64,000 nt of DNA from NCBI RefSeq assembly GCF_001039355.2, contig NW_019775806.1, positions 59,931-123,930 on the forward strand, in the 5' to 3' direction. Made by a program: the position numbers and the translations under genes. Below, one piece after another: positions 36,474 to 56,602 of the stretch (position 1 is the stretch's first letter; each line of letters begins with the position of its first letter). The notes below the pieces were generated by a model that was given only the letters and a program-made list of their open reading frames with translations, had not been told where the DNA came from and did not search any database. The stretch is from Lingula anatina. Its lineage: Eukaryota; Brachiopoda; Lingulata; Lingulida; Lingulidae.

Positions 36474-38227
36474 GAAAAGCGTACTAGATGAACAAATTCT
36501 GACCCAGACACGAGCACACAATTCCAGACACAATTCCTACATTTCTCAAGGAGATTTGGTAAAAGAGTGGAGCGTCTAACTAACGGTAGTCAAATTATGA
36601 ACGGGAAAATCAATTGAAATAAAACCCTCGCCAAGTAAGTCTAGAAATTTTAGGTATTTCTTGTTTTCCCGGAAAGAGTGGGTGGTACACATACTAAGCA
36701 TGCCCTTGTAATTTACAAATTCTATACATCAGTTGATAGTTTTAAGTTACTGAATTGAAACCCTCATGTAAAAAATGCTCTACGAGAACGTTCACCCTTC
36801 CTCTGTCTATGCCTAGTCTGTGTTGAAATTAATCTTCTGAATGTGAATCGTTGTTCGAAGTAAAATCAGAGGAAGCAAGGCGAATATTTAGTGATATCGA
36901 TGGACTGAATAGGGATTGTTGTTCGAGGTTAAATCCGTTAATGGCAGGGTATATATATTGATTTCGATGCATTGAATGTGAACCGATGTGTAAATCAGGG
37001 TTGGAGCATGGGAGATGGAAGTTTGTTTTCTTTTAGGTAAAAGTAGGAAGTCAATTCGAGACAGCTTAGACAGCTTGTCAATGTGTGTTTGTGCGTAAAG
37101 GTGAATGGGGTCGAAATCATGAAGCATTAAAAAACTTTTTAAATTCATTTTAGGAAAAGAAAACAACATTGTACTGACCTTATATGGGGAGCATCGGGTT
37201 ATATTTGAAGAAGTGCAGACAAAACGCCTGGAGGAATGTAAATAATGCATATAAAGTAGACATATTCTTTGATAGTTAATTAAGTTCATAAGTGGCACTT
37301 TGTTGTTTCCCTTCTGTTGGGCGCAAGCTTAATGCCTTTTTCACTGAGAGGTTGTTAAAAAGCGTTCAACACTCGTCTGAAAAATAATGCGTTCAAATAT
37401 GTTATTGCACTTACTACATAACAGTTCAGACTGGTGAAAGACAGCTACTGTTCCTTAGTTTAAAAACTACTAGTCTGTGACCCGCATACGGCAGTCTACC
37501 AACCAACAGCTAGAACCCTAACCACACTTAATGTCAAAAATGCACAGGAAATAACTTCGCGTTAAAGGACGTGGCATGAGCTACCAATGCAAAGTCACGT
37601 AATTAAAAGTGGTCAAAAGAAAAGGAAAACGTGGTGAGAGTCGGCATGAGGTTTTGCTGCAACTGATTTTTAAATTTCTTTAGATCTTTTTGTTGATGAA
37701 AGGTACCCTTTTCATACTGAATACATTGAAAACTGGTACAAGGGAAAGGAGCTAGCTATGATGCTATTGACTTTTTAATTTATGATTGACGCTTTGGATT
37801 CATAAAATGGACACATAAGTATAAAACCATGGAAATAACAAGCGTGTGTGCGCGCGCGCGTGTGTGTGTGTGTGTGTGTGCGGAGGCATGTGAGAACTCA
37901 ATCGAAAAAGAATCAACATTGAAACTTACCACTAGTTTTTCTGAAGTGGTTCCTTTTAGTAACAGAAGCTGCCCCCTTGAGGTAACCGAGGTCCCTGCAC
38001 GCGACGTCAGCGTTTTTCTTATCCCAACGGTCATCACAGATAATGCCCCACTCTCCGTCGTGATAGATCATAACGTTCCCTTCGTTGGGCGTCCTCCCGC
38101 CGACAAGTTTAATTTTTCTAAACCCCTCCACGTCTGGTACACCGTGATTGTGTCTCCTGTTCCCTGCCTCCTGGGAACGGCAGGTAACAATGACGAACAT
38201 TAGAAGTATAATGGTGGACAGATGCAT
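30320..38227 (-). CDS. Lysyl oxidase-like protein (LOXL2 type) with two SRCR domains
   Basis: Nine exons join in phase: 37930-38227, 34335-34624, 33855-34019, 33296-33464, 32843-32983, 32434-32554, 31540-31697, 31087-31181 and 30320-30439. The product has 518 residues. It is a secreted copper amine oxidase that oxidises lysines of collagen and elastin-like proteins. A signal peptide is followed by SRCR1 (about 40-150), a Thr-rich linker, SRCR2 (about 199-307) and the catalytic domain. The copper site WHACHLHYHS lies at 390-399. The LTQ cofactor pair is Lys421 (GHKAGF) and Tyr457, 36 residues apart as in human LOXL2. The C-terminus VKPGNYILR...[15 protein letters not shown] resembles human LOX. 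Vertebrate LOXL2-4 have four SRCRs; two is a known invertebrate arrangement. The donor of exon 2 is the least certain boundary. Confidence 0.9.
31986..32249. mobile_element. 264-base CAGGGCC element with CATAT target duplication
   Basis: The ends CAGGGCCGTAGCCT and AGGCTACGGCCCTG are perfect inverted repeats, flanked by CATAT on both sides. It is rich in G on the left and C on the right and has no coding capacity. It sits in the intron between exons 6 and 7 of the lysyl oxidase-like gene. Confidence 0.85.
36424..36471. repeat. (AAT)n microsatellite in intron 1 of the lysyl oxidase-like gene
   Basis: About sixteen AAT units. The surrounding 3.3-kb intron (34625-37929) shows no other gene. Confidence 0.9.
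37843..37880. repeat. (GC)n(GT)n alternating purine-pyrimidine tract
   Basis: A CG-rich alternating run passes into GT repeats, about 50 bases beyond the donor of exon 1 of the lysyl oxidase-like gene. Such sequence can form Z-DNA. Confidence 0.8.
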
Positions 38228-39246
38228 TTTCAAGTTTTGCTTGCGGTATGACAGGCAGCGAGAGTCCCGGCTTCTTTGAAACTAAAAACACTAACAAACT
38301 GAGTGCATGCACACTCAGTGTTCAGCTGCTTGCTACCGGGCTGGCGATCGACCTCACTGCGTCTGTAAAAACGAAGAGGCAAACGTTACATTTACAGCAG
38401 ACGTCTGGAAAAATCTGATTGGCAAAACTATGCCGCTACGTCACCCATGACCAGGATGAAAGGACCCGAGCTGAACTATGCTGCCGAGTGACGCATGGCA
38501 ACATTGCCAGCTACATATCGGTTCAGTGACTGATGCATGTGTGTCCAATGGCCTGTTTAACAAACTTGCTACCACAGTTATCCGATGTGACAGGTACTCT
38601 GATCTTTAATGGTTTTATTTTTTTACCTTGTTAGGCTATTGAAAAAAATACGCGCTTATAGTAACTCCGGGTGAAAGTTTACGGACAAAATAAAGATTCT
38701 TGGGAGAGGTCAGATTTAAAACATAAAATATCGTACATATATTCCCTATTATATCGGAAAAATAGGTAAACAAATTATCCTTTCTAATCCCCCAAAACAT
38801 TGATAAGAGCGAGTGAAGTATCTGTTTACAAAACCATTGCTGTCTAATAAACTAGTACAGAGGAGTGATTCAAAGAAAGAAGAGACATAACGCACAAATG
38901 ATTTGAGAAATTACCCTTGCAGGGCATTTTCTAGAATTGAAAAATAATTGTTTGATTAAGTAATGATAGGTTGACGATTTTGTTACCACATTAAAGAAAC
39001 ATGATTAGCCTTGATCTTTCCGGACTATTGTGTACTCATCAACAAAAACCGGCCCAGGGGGTACAGGTAATTTATACGGTGATATCCACAAATACCAAAT
39101 TCAGTCTGGTTGTAAACTGTAGTCGTGAGCTTAAAACACGTCGCTAGACAATATTGCGTCTATCTACGTCTGTCGATCAAATACAGACGTCGAAATGACG
39201 TCGTGTGGACGCTGGGATTCAGTTGTTTAATGTGTGTGTGTGTGTT

Positions 39247-39281
<35 letters not shown>

Positions 39282-40181
39282 AAGAGAGAGAGAGAGGGGC
39301 GGGAGTGGGGGGCCGGGACCGGAAGAATTGATGAAAAACGAGTGATGGCAGTACCAAGTTATGTTGAATAGGAACCTGGGACAACACGTAAAAGTGTTAG
39401 TTGTTGCGTGTCATCTAAAAACGCGATATATGCCAGGTAAAAAGAGAGAATAACGTTAGTTACGCTTTGAAATTGCATTAATAAAAGGTGACGTCTTTTA
39501 GTCGTTTAATGGTAATAGGAGTACGGATATTCGTAACGCTTTCAATATAGGGAAAACAAGGATAATATGATACACCACTTATAAGTGCAATTAGGTAAGT
39601 TGTGCGACGCCTATTAAATGACAATTGAACCTTTGCTTTTCCAAATTAGTGCGTCTAGTTTTTCGCTTGCTTTAACAGCAACGGCTTCGTTCGAAAATAA
39701 TGATCTGATGTCACAAAAAAGAACAATTGTTATCAAGTTAAAGAGTTTTCTGAGTGCAAGATAAAAACACAAGCTGAAAGAAGAAAGTAAGAAAAAGAAA
39801 AAATCGTCGTGTAATTCATCATATTTGTATCTATCGCAGATGTAACACAGTATCGCATAGTTTGTCCTTTTGTGACGTAACGCATTTATGTTTTTCTAAC
39901 AAGACTACCTAGTTTACGTATAAAACTTTAGTAATAAAAGAGATTCTTCGTGCAGTCGTAAGAGAAAAAAAACCTTCATCATTACACTGTCCTTACCATA
40001 AGTGTTCCTTCTTCCCCTTTGAGCGAAGGGGAACAGAAAGTGCAAAAAATAAAATCGATCAGATTTAAATGCAGCAGACTAGCTAGGCGCGACAAGACTG
40101 AATATGGAGTACGTTGAACATCATAATGTTGTAATGATTTATTCCCTCTGTTTACAATGAAAAATGATATGGCAATGATTG

Positions 40182-40213
<32 letters not shown>

Positions 40214-43200
40214 CATCATGATGATAATGATGGAGAGTCACACGACCAGCTCTTTGGAGGTTTGCCCTCTAAACAAAATCTGCCCCTAATACATACTGAA
40301 TCCCAGTCTGTTTTTTCTTGTAGCTGGCTCTCGTTTTGGACGTTTTTCTTTGATGTAAATAACAGCACCCCGCCCGGGTAAACGTGCTTGTTTAGGTCAC
40401 AAAAAGATGGTGATTTAAAAGAACAGTAAAGGTCAAATACAAAAGAGGGTCAAGAAGCCAGGAAATGCGTCGTTTCTTTCCATCGACCTTAACTATTGCG
40501 CATGCCGAGGCGGATAGAAAAATCACGATATGACCAGTTTAGTTTTCAAACTAAATTAATATAACGTAATACAGCCAATAGATTTTTTAAAGTTTCCATT
40601 ATGAAAATGCATGTCAAATATGTTTGCATTGTTGTAGTGATAGGCTCAACTTGAGTCAACCCTTTAAACAAAACCATGTGCTGTTATACATGTACAATAA
40701 CAATAATAATAAAAATAATAATTCTTCACGTGTAAAATATATATGAGCAATCATTCTGTTGTATCAAGACGTAGACGGTAACGGCAAGCGAATGCCGCGA
40801 AGAGCAGCGTCAAAGATGGGGCGTGAAATAAGGGTGGTGTACCAGCGATTCAGGCCAGGAAGTAGGGGTGTCTAACCACTTTCGTAGATAACAAATGGTT
40901 GCAGTCATAGCGTATGATTCTCATTACCCATGGCCTAGTAGGTTTAAGGACATGTTCTTAGTGAAATGTGTGTGTTTACATTATGGGTGATACATGGCCA
41001 CAGAACTGCGCTTTGCTCAGGGCAAACCTAGACTTCCATCTGATAGGTTGATCTGATAAAATCTGACCAATGGAGTTTCCAACGTCACGCGTCTCAAATG
41101 AAAGACATTATTGCCAGACGTATTTGATTTAACGCGACAGGGTTTAATAGTAAATAATTGGTGTAAGAGCTATGGGAATTTTGTAGCATTTGAATGGTCA
41201 CCTGAGATCTGTTACCAGAACAATGCTGAAACCTTGTCGACCGAAAATCCATCGGTGCATTCACAAATTATGTTAAGGATACAGTCGATCAAGTACGCTA
41301 ACTTTTTCACGCTTCTGGCTTTGAATTAATTTTTTCAATACAATCCATAGCAAAGTGCAAAATGAAAAGAAAAATAATAGAATAAATACAGCATATATTG
41401 TAAATTTCATGTTCTCTGGCAAATGATAAGCTGCTGAAAAATTCAGCCAACAACAATTCATTGAGCCAATAACGACACCGAAATTACATTCATAAGGGCA
41501 AAATGGTTGCCCCTATTTTCCACTGGTGATAAAACGTATCGAACGTGTATTTCAAAGTTTTAGGTGACAAAATACTGAATAAAACGTACCTGTTGTCTTT
41601 TACAATCTTCGTGCTTTTCTTGTTACATATATACATTTCTAATTAAAATGTTTTGGTGATTTATACTAATTATGGCAAATTTAAGTGATGAAATGGTTAT
41701 AAAACACAGAAGTCGTTTTTTAAACGAAATTTTCGCTACCTTTGTCTCTGAAAATCAACAAATCCTCCAGCAGGTGATCCTCGAGACGACTTGAAATCGA
41801 CCGCTTGGACGCCTGAAACACAGGACTGTGACTTTATATTTAATTTCGAAGTTTAATAAAAGAGCGAATTTATTTTATTTGATAAAAGTCAAAAGGTAAG
41901 TGGCTGGATTTATTTTACATTCTCGCTATGACTTTCATTTAGACAGTCTTTCAAACGCGGTATATAATTACTGATCGCATTTAAAATGGTGTCTGGTTTA
42001 AGTTTCATTCAAATACAGCCCTGTGTGACATTTTGACCGTTTTACGAGGGTGTTTATACTCTATGATGAAACGTAAACTTTACCACTAACCATTTATTGA
42101 AGTCCCATTAATCCAGTGAATGGTGTTAAGAAAGCCAGTTGCGTTTCCTAAACGTGCTGTGTTATTTCACCATCAGGCAATCTGATATAGGCGTTGTTTT
42201 ACTCGGATCACATGTTGTTTTACGGCAATTATGGTTTGCCACTTAAAAATCGCTGTGCATGTCAAAACGCAGGTCGGACATATCGGCGCTGATAAAAGCC
42301 ATATCGACTTCTGCATGTGCCAATCACTGGTGTAAACATTACCCAAGGCATTGGCCGAATTAAGAAAAGTTTACCTTCAGTCAACCGTAATAGAATTTCG
42401 GAAAAAATAACCGCACTTTTCTTGTTAAGTTTGCACCTTGTATGACCCAACGGAAAAACATTATGGCAAAGAAGCGCGTATACAAAACCTAGGGCAACGG
42501 CAGGAAATTAGGTTGAAACTACAAGACTTACACAGGGGTGGATGGCAAAAAATAGCATTAATTTGACTGACATTTCTTTACTGCCGTTACTTGTTTTAAA
42601 TTAGTTTAGTACTGAGTAGCATCAGTGCTCACCTTTGCCCCTTAACTGCTGGTAGAGGACAACCGCCATTAGCATCAGGGCGTGGTCTGTGTAATCGTGT
42701 AATCTGTAGATTTCACCATCCTTTTTTTATGGCAGTCTGCAAAACAGGTCTCCCTGTTTTTTCTACATTTTAACCAGTGGCATTTAGTGCCACCGAGTTC
42801 AAAAACGACTTTATTTACACCTACATTTAGAAACATATGGAAATCATTTCGATCAATTGCATCAATTGGCCTACTGTATAATAAACGCTTGAACTTGCAC
42901 TTAACCTTTAAAAAGTTGCTTTACTACGACAGTACTTTTTCTTATACATTGCATGGCCAACTCTAATACATCTGCAAATCGTGAGGAGTGGCGCAGGAGA
43001 CACTTGTCTTTTTTTTTTTAAGACAGAGCGCAAACAATTCTACCCTTCATACTCTCGTTTTACTTCCTCACGTAAGGTAAAACATGGATGTTCTGATGGA
43101 GTAGACAGACTGTACTCATGACATCTCAGTTATCTTTGGTATTTTCATTTCTGTGTGTAATTATATCAAATGCAACTTTATCTACCCTTTGGCTGTCTGT

Positions 43201-44467
43201 CTGATTAATCTAAATAATCGACACAATTGTGATATTATAAATTTTGTGAAGATATACATGGATAGGTTCTCATTGATCGACATATTCAGATATCAGGCGC
43301 CTGTCTGAAAAAAAGAAATACTTTTTTGTTTGATCGTTTTATTTATTATCGGACTCTGAGAACACAGTCTTCATTGTTTCCACCTACAGCCTCTCCCATA
43401 AGTAATATAATTACATCATTTCGTTTTTACAAAATAAATTCAAACTTATTTGTCACGTCAAAAAATATAGTCGCCCTTAGTTTGTATATAAACTTAATCG
43501 AGTGCATCACAAATAGTCATATAAATGTTCTCATTTTTTATTTCTGCAAAAATACAGTTTACATGTATACCAGAACTGCAAAGTTTAACATATTCAGAAA
43601 AAGGCCTATGCATATGCGAAAGAATTTATACCTTGACCATTCATATTGAAATGATAGGTGAAACTTATTTAAAGAAGCGCTGATCAAAATCACCAGCACA
43701 GCAAGCGTGCATTCCTGGAAGAACTAGACTGAATATTTATAAATGGAACTGCAAGAGGATACTCCCAATCCTTAATTGCGGTTCTTGAAGAGTGGATTTT
43801 GATGTGAATCAGAAATAGGTAACAGTGGTGAAAATACCCTCTTAAAATACACAGGTTACAGTTTGAGCTTGGAAGTGGTTAGGGTATGAAGTGTAGCTCT
43901 GGTACAGCACCTGCATCTCATATCATATGACCACGAAACCTTGGCGGGTTTCCCGCACGTTCGGGTGTATCTTACAGTGTTTCATTAACCCCCGTGAGAA
44001 TGAAAATGCTAGGTAGACATCATCTTCTTCTTTAGCCCAGATGGCGAAGGAGGGCAATAACCCCATATATGTGTACCCTTGAGCGTGAAAGAGATGAGTA
44101 AACCCCAGCTTCGGACAACTTCGTTGTTTTTTTGATCTATTGATCGGTATAAAGTTTCATTTTGTTAACTTTAATGAGAATAAAAATCTGAACATGTAAA
44201 CGGATAGTTTACATAAGAAATATAACTGTGTAGGAATAGACTAAAATGTAACAGACGCAAGTGAATATTTTTTGGGTGCGAGATATTGAATTTTCTGAAT
44301 TTCAGTCGCAGCTAACGCAACTGCTATCATCACCTTAAGTTAAATGCAATAGATGATACGTATCAACTAATGCAATGGGTGTAAAATGCATACCTTGCGG
44401 GGCCATCTGAAACGATAAAACGATAGTAAAGTATGGCCCTGCTTCCGTGAAAAGAAGCGCCTCAATT

Positions 44468-44499
<32 letters not shown>

Positions 44500-44682
44500 A
44501 GTGAGTGAGTGAGGGTCGGCTGCTTGCGCGGCAAAGCTTGCGCCTAAGTTCAAGGAATCTGGATTCGTTCAGATTATTTTATCTTTTGACAAAACAAATT
44601 CCAGCCAATAACTAGAGTTAGTGACCATGCACAACCTTGCGACTGAAAGCGGCTGTTGCACGAAACCAATAGTACACATGTA
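38228..44682. other. 6.4-kb spacer upstream of the lysyl oxidase-like gene
   Basis: The promoter of the minus-strand lysyl oxidase-like gene must be at the left end. Otherwise I see only simple repeats: (GT)n followed by (GA)n at about 39230-39297 and (ATT)n at 40183-40213. Short open frames at 40.2, 41.1-41.5, 42.3 and 43.3 kb have no family resemblance or splice support. Confidence 0.5.
44469..44513. repeat. (GT)n/(GA)n microsatellite
   Basis: About sixteen GT units followed by GAGT repeats in spacer DNA. Confidence 0.9.
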
Positions 44683-44945
44683 CAGGGGCGGATCCAGGAA
44701 TATTTGAGGGGGGTCTGCATATGTGAAGCCGCCCTGCCCCCCCCCCCCCCCCCCTCGTTGGCGTGGGGTTCGGGAACCGCTGAAGGACCCTGACAAATTT
44801 TGGTATTTTAGAAGCCATTTGGTACGGTTTAGATAGTCCTATGTCAAAATTATAATTCCAAGTGGGGAAAATTAGTGTGATTTTTTTCAGAGACTGAAGG
44901 GGGGTCAGGACCCCCCTGACCCCCCTCTAGATCGATCCGCCACTG
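44683..44945. mobile_element. 263-base CAGGGGCGG element with CATGTA target duplication
   Basis: The ends CAGGGGCGGATC and GATCCGCCACTG are imperfect inverted repeats, flanked by CATGTA on both sides. It contains a long C run at 44737-44754. Ends resemble those of the 170-base MITE at 14838, but the interior differs. Confidence 0.75.
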
Positions 44946-52028
<7,083 letters not shown>

Positions 52029-52233
52029 CATTCCCATTGATTATAGATCGATCTATCCCCGTGGGGAGTCTCACTAGATTACTGTCAGATGATCCAGCTT
52101 AAATGTCCGTCCCGCCTACTACAAGGTGTAAGGGGGTAATTAACTTCAGTGTGCGGTCGGCTGACTGCAATTTAGTGTGATCCCCCAGGGAGTTAGGTCG
52201 ATCTAGTAAGATTGATCTAAATCTCTGGGAATG
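52029..52233. mobile_element. ATCGATC-type MITE, copy 2
   Basis: It begins CATTCCCAT and TAGATCGATCTAT and ends GATCTAAATCTCTGGGAATG, with the same interior motifs as the copies at 7.4, 55.6 and 58.8 kb. Confidence 0.85.
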
Positions 52234-52244
52234 CCTTCTTAGTG

Positions 52245-52490
52245 CTCATTCCCATGACACTGTCAGACTACGTAGATAAATCCAACTCTGCAGGAACTCC
52301 AGCTTAATGCAACAGATTAACATGCCTCTTTTTGTTTCCAATGTACTCATATAATCACCAGCATTTCTGTATTCTACTCATTGCCTAGAGGAAGTTTAAT
52401 TGTTTTAACAGTTTAAAAACTGATTGCATTCAGTGAGAGTCTGTGAAATTTGATCGATCTACGGAGAGCCATAGTTTCAATGGGAATGAG
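52245..52490. mobile_element. CTCATTCCCAT element with inverted ends
   Basis: The ends CTCATTCCCAT and ATGGGAATGAG are perfect 11-base inverted repeats. It lies only 11 bases from the neighbouring ATCGATC-type MITE and shares the CATTCCCA terminus but not the interior, so the two may share a transposase. A solo right-end relative lies near 32728-32765. Confidence 0.7.
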
Positions 52491-54255
52491 TCCTTAGATT
52501 TGACTTTTAAATATATGATTTTGCCACAGATTTGTTTTTAGCTTGGGCCAGCATGCATATGTGTACGTACTTCTATGTATGGTTTGTCTTGCTTTTCAGC
52601 CAAGAGAAGTAATTATCTAAGAATCTGTTGTCCTTGATAAATGTATATATACCTAGCCCTTGTCATAAATTATGCAATTGTTACTATGGCACAATTGTCT
52701 GACAGTGGATGTGTAAGTTGATATGTTGTTCTTATTGACCATGCAGACATATTGCATTGCATTATTTGAAAACAACAGAAATTAATAAAGCAATCACAAC
52801 ACTCTTGGCCATTGTTATTTATATGGTATTGTAACTGTTCCTTTTTTTCCTTTTTGGATGAGATAGTATAAAAATTGCAAACCAAATATGTTTTTCATAA
52901 TTATGGGATATTTTAATAACTTTGGGATTAACAAGGAATTAAATAGTACCATTATCTTTTATCTGAAGTAAATAGAAGTTCCTTTTGATTTAGATGTTAT
53001 TTGCAATTTTAATTTGCAAATTATATGACCCCCCCCCCCCATCTCCTTTGAGCCTGTATTAATTTAACTTAATCAGCTAGCAGCTGGGCTGTATACTGGT
53101 AGGTTATTTTACCATTATTGAGAACAATATAGTACATGAATTATTTACTCTATTGTCAGGCCATAGGTTTAGATTTGATCACTTCACTTTACTGTTAAAT
53201 GGAATGATTATTGGGTAGATAAGGTAACTAATGCTTCATCATGCCATCAGCCAATTTTGTTTTCATCACCTCTTGTTTGAATTTTGCCTATTTTCCAATT
53301 GTGACTCTGTCTTCTAATTAGTTGGAGATATTTATATACAATATTTGTGTTCACAGTATTTAGGCTCATATTAAGGATTTGTGAAATGGGTAGAAGGTAT
53401 AGGGATCCAAATGCAGAATCTTTATTTTTGTGCTTTTGGAAAAAAACCAATTTAAAAAACATGCAAGTACATGGATATTCAATTTCTACCAATTAATAAT
53501 GTTTTAAAATCAAATGTCTAACATCGTATATTCTGACAGTCTTCCAAATCTCCTTTTTTGAGTCATCCCCCATTTTAACTGTTTTCTGACAAAAAAAAAA
53601 AAAAAAAATAGATGCCCATGTAAACTTGAAAATTCTGACCGTCTTCCAGAAGACGGTTTCCATCCACCCCTGAACTGTACATTGAAACTTGATTGCTAGC
53701 TAGTGTACTGTTGATCAGCTTGATTGCCTTTGTTTGGAAGGAAATTAACTTAATACATTGTATGTGAGTTAATCATAACCTTGGGTCTGGGGATGTCGTG
53801 ACATCACTGAACTGAGCATGGACAGCTTGAGGTCATGTTTTGAGTCTATTTTCATTGGCCTTCTCCATCTTCCAATTTTCCAAAAGTAAAAGCAATTCAA
53901 ATTCTATAATCATGATTGTACTTTTTTGTGCATTAGGCATTTTTTTAATCTATCTCATGTTTAGTGACTGGCTGGCTAATTATTTATAGTTTTATAAGAT
54001 ATAATTTTTCATGTAATAGCACAGAAATCTAAGCATTATATACAATGTATGTAGCATAGCATGTGCTGTTCAGTGTATGGTGAAAAGTCAACATTACCCT
54101 GCGAGAATATAGATAAAGGTATGGGATTTTTTATGGCTTTTTTTATTGGCAAATTTAATTTCCCAGGTCGATTCTTTGACGCAATGAAAACTAGAGTAAA
54201 CCACTTTAATTATAGATTAAATGCAACAGGGAGTCCACATTCATTGTATGCATCA
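52491..54255. other. Spacer with one degraded MITE
   Basis: A reverse-oriented, degraded relative of the 170-base MITE lies at about 53532-53673, with GACCGTCTTCCAGAAGACGG near its right end and ATCCACCCCTGA at the end. A C run is at 53029-53040. No gene is seen. Confidence 0.5.
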
Positions 54256-54440
54256 TTATATTTGAAGTAGGAAATTTGTTAGAATATCAAGCAGAAAAAA
54301 AGGCTATTCTACATTGTGGGTACTTGAAAAGAGTTATAAAATATATTTTTTCATTTAATCTCATTTTTGTCCTATGCAATCAATCATTCCAGGCAATCAT
54401 GCAAATATCAGCACTTGTGGTAAATGGTTTAAAATAATAC

Positions 54441-55359
54441 CATTTCATAAATTTCCATTAGTCTGACTGGAACATCATGAAATCTAATATTGTGAACCCT
54501 AGTGTAACTAAAAGAGATGTCAGAATACTTCAATGAGAGCTTTTGAATGTGCTTGGTTACAGCATGGACGATTAATACAAATCTGTATTAAGTGAAACTG
54601 AACATAATAGCATAATTCCTTGTGGACTTTGACAAGTTCTTTCAAGCATAACCTTTTTTTATAGGATAGCCCCCCCTGTACAAACCTCCTGAAGTTAACA
54701 ATATTAACAGATTTAGCAGTTTTGGGTGCTTGTTTGGGGTTTTGGTAAAATACGTATATTGTGAGTAATTAAAATGCTCACAAAAGATCATTTATCATGT
54801 TTGCAGTATGAAGTACATGTTTCCAATATGTACATGTACATTCCATTGAAATCCTGTAATTTGTTCTTGGAAGTTGAAAAATATGAAAAACTCACATTTG
54901 AGGGACTTTTGCAATATTCCATCATAAGATATACTGTATGATGGATGATATGTCTTTATGTATGAAGCGAGGAAACAATCACTATCATAAACTGAGACCA
55001 GCAAAGAAGTTGCCATTGAAATATCCAATGTCTGCATGTCCAAGAATATCTTTCCTCTTTTTGAGTAGAACACTTCCAACAGAATGATGAATACATTGAG
55101 GGAACTAATGAAGCTGTGTCGCAGGTTGAAATCCATGAATGGAGAAGGATGGATGGTATATGTATGTGATGATGATGAAGGATCGAGCTCATTCTAAACG
55201 TGACAAAAAATGATGATATAATAAATTGATGATATAATTAAGTTACATACTAAACGGTTTTCTTTGTCATCACTTACTTGCATGTCCTCCGAGGCAACAA
55301 AATCAAGCAAGGGATTGACAGATATCTTAAAATTGCTATTTTGCCAAGTATCTGAAGGC
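54441..55359 (-). CDS. Candidate exons of an unidentified gene (copy 1)
   Basis: Exon A (55278-55359) and exon B (54896-55193) are separated by an 84-base intron with a perfect gtaagt donor and a T-rich acceptor ending TTTAG. Joined in phase 0 they read ...VASEDMQ then NELDPSSSS, followed by a hydrophobic helical stretch (SLNVFIILLEVF) and about 60 more residues to a gtgagt donor. Exon C (54441-54507) has a strong acceptor after a CTCTTTTAG tract; in the phase set by exon B it ends in a TAA stop. Copy 2 differs by one synonymous change and one Phe/Ile change in exons A and B. I do not recognise the product. It may be a real gene, a pseudogene or chance open frames. Confidence 0.35.
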
Positions 55360-55631
55360 CTGTACAATGTTTTGAACAATTTCATGTAATTATGACACAT
55401 AAATATAAATGAAATATATAGTTTTATTATTAGAATATAGTTTCTGGGTTGAATTATCATTCAAAATAGGTGACCCCCAAATCACAAAAGACGAGCAACT
55501 GACTGTATATCATGAATAAGGGGTTAGGGGTAAATTTTGATGTGTAGGTGACCACCCTGAGACCCAGGTGCCTATTGTTTTATACCAAAAGAAAGGCCAA
55601 TCATCAAGGATTATTTTGATATATTAGACCT

Positions 55632-55845
55632 CATTCCCATAGATTTTAGATCGATCTATCCCTGTGGGGAGTCTCACTTGATTACTGTCAGCTTAGCCGG
55701 CTTAAGGGTCTGTCCCGCTTACTAAAAGCTGTAAGGGGGTAATTACCTATGGTGCGCGCTCGGCTGACTGCAATTTAGCATGAACCCCCAGGGATTTAGG
55801 TGATCTAAATCTAAATCTCTGGATCGATCTAAATCTCTGGGAATG
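55632..55845. mobile_element. ATCGATC-type MITE, copy 3
   Basis: It runs from CATTCCCATAGATTTTAG to CTAAATCTCTGGGAATG, with inverted ends of about 24 bases. It is in copy 1 of the 3.2-kb repeat and present at the same place in copy 2, so it predates the separation of the copies. Confidence 0.85.
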
Positions 55846-56602
55846 CACCCTTAGACATATCATTCAGATTTAGCATATTCAGTGTGTGACATAACATAGG
55901 GTCTGCCCTAAATGATTTTCAGCAAAACAGGCCTATTTTTTCAGTTTATTTTTAGTTATGATGGTGAAACATGTTTTATCTTGATATATGTAGGTAAAAT
56001 ATGCAGGTATATAATTTTCTAAGCCTTTGGTACATTAAGAGGGGCAAATACCATGAAAAAATGCAAAAACATGCTTAAAATCAGTAATTTTTGAATATCG
56101 CAAACTTCAGAGGGTATGTACAGGGGAGTTAGAGAGGTTTAAAAATTCTAAAAAAAAATACTGTTTTGTCTTTTTAGACCTATTACATAATGTCAGGGGG
56201 GTAGTACAAAAAGTTGGTATTATCACCCCACACACACACACACTTATAGTCCTCTTTCACTAATGACATGAAATTTTAAAAGTTATAGCTATAAGATGAA
56301 TAGTTTTTTTTAAATATCGAATACCTCTTTCCTGACTTAACCTGAAGGAAGTTGAGTTTTTCTCTGATAAAAGGTGGGAGAATTTGAAAATGGAGCTTGA
56401 AATGTTAACTTTGAGCCTTCTTGTTATTGAACTGTTCTCTTTGTTCCTGAAAAAATCCTCTTTGCTTCATATTTTTGTACTTAATTTTTTCTAGGTTTCT
56501 CTTTAACATCCCAAAATGCATACATGTCGTTTTTCATTTTTCCTGTAATCATAAAAAATATGTGTAATCAAACTTGGCCTCATTGCAGGTACTTTTATAT
56601 TG

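Noticed and set aside
36294-36533. Minus-strand frame with a tyrosine run
   Set aside because: The run comes from the (AAT)n microsatellite in an intron of the lysyl oxidase-like gene.
37829-38203. 124-codon plus-strand frame
   Set aside because: Antisense to exon 1 (signal peptide and first SRCR half) of the lysyl oxidase-like gene.
54945-55194. Plus-strand reading of the duplicated exon region with peptides such as NTLRELMKLCRRL
   Set aside because: Several stops interrupt the frame, while the minus strand is open and has canonical splice sites on both exons.
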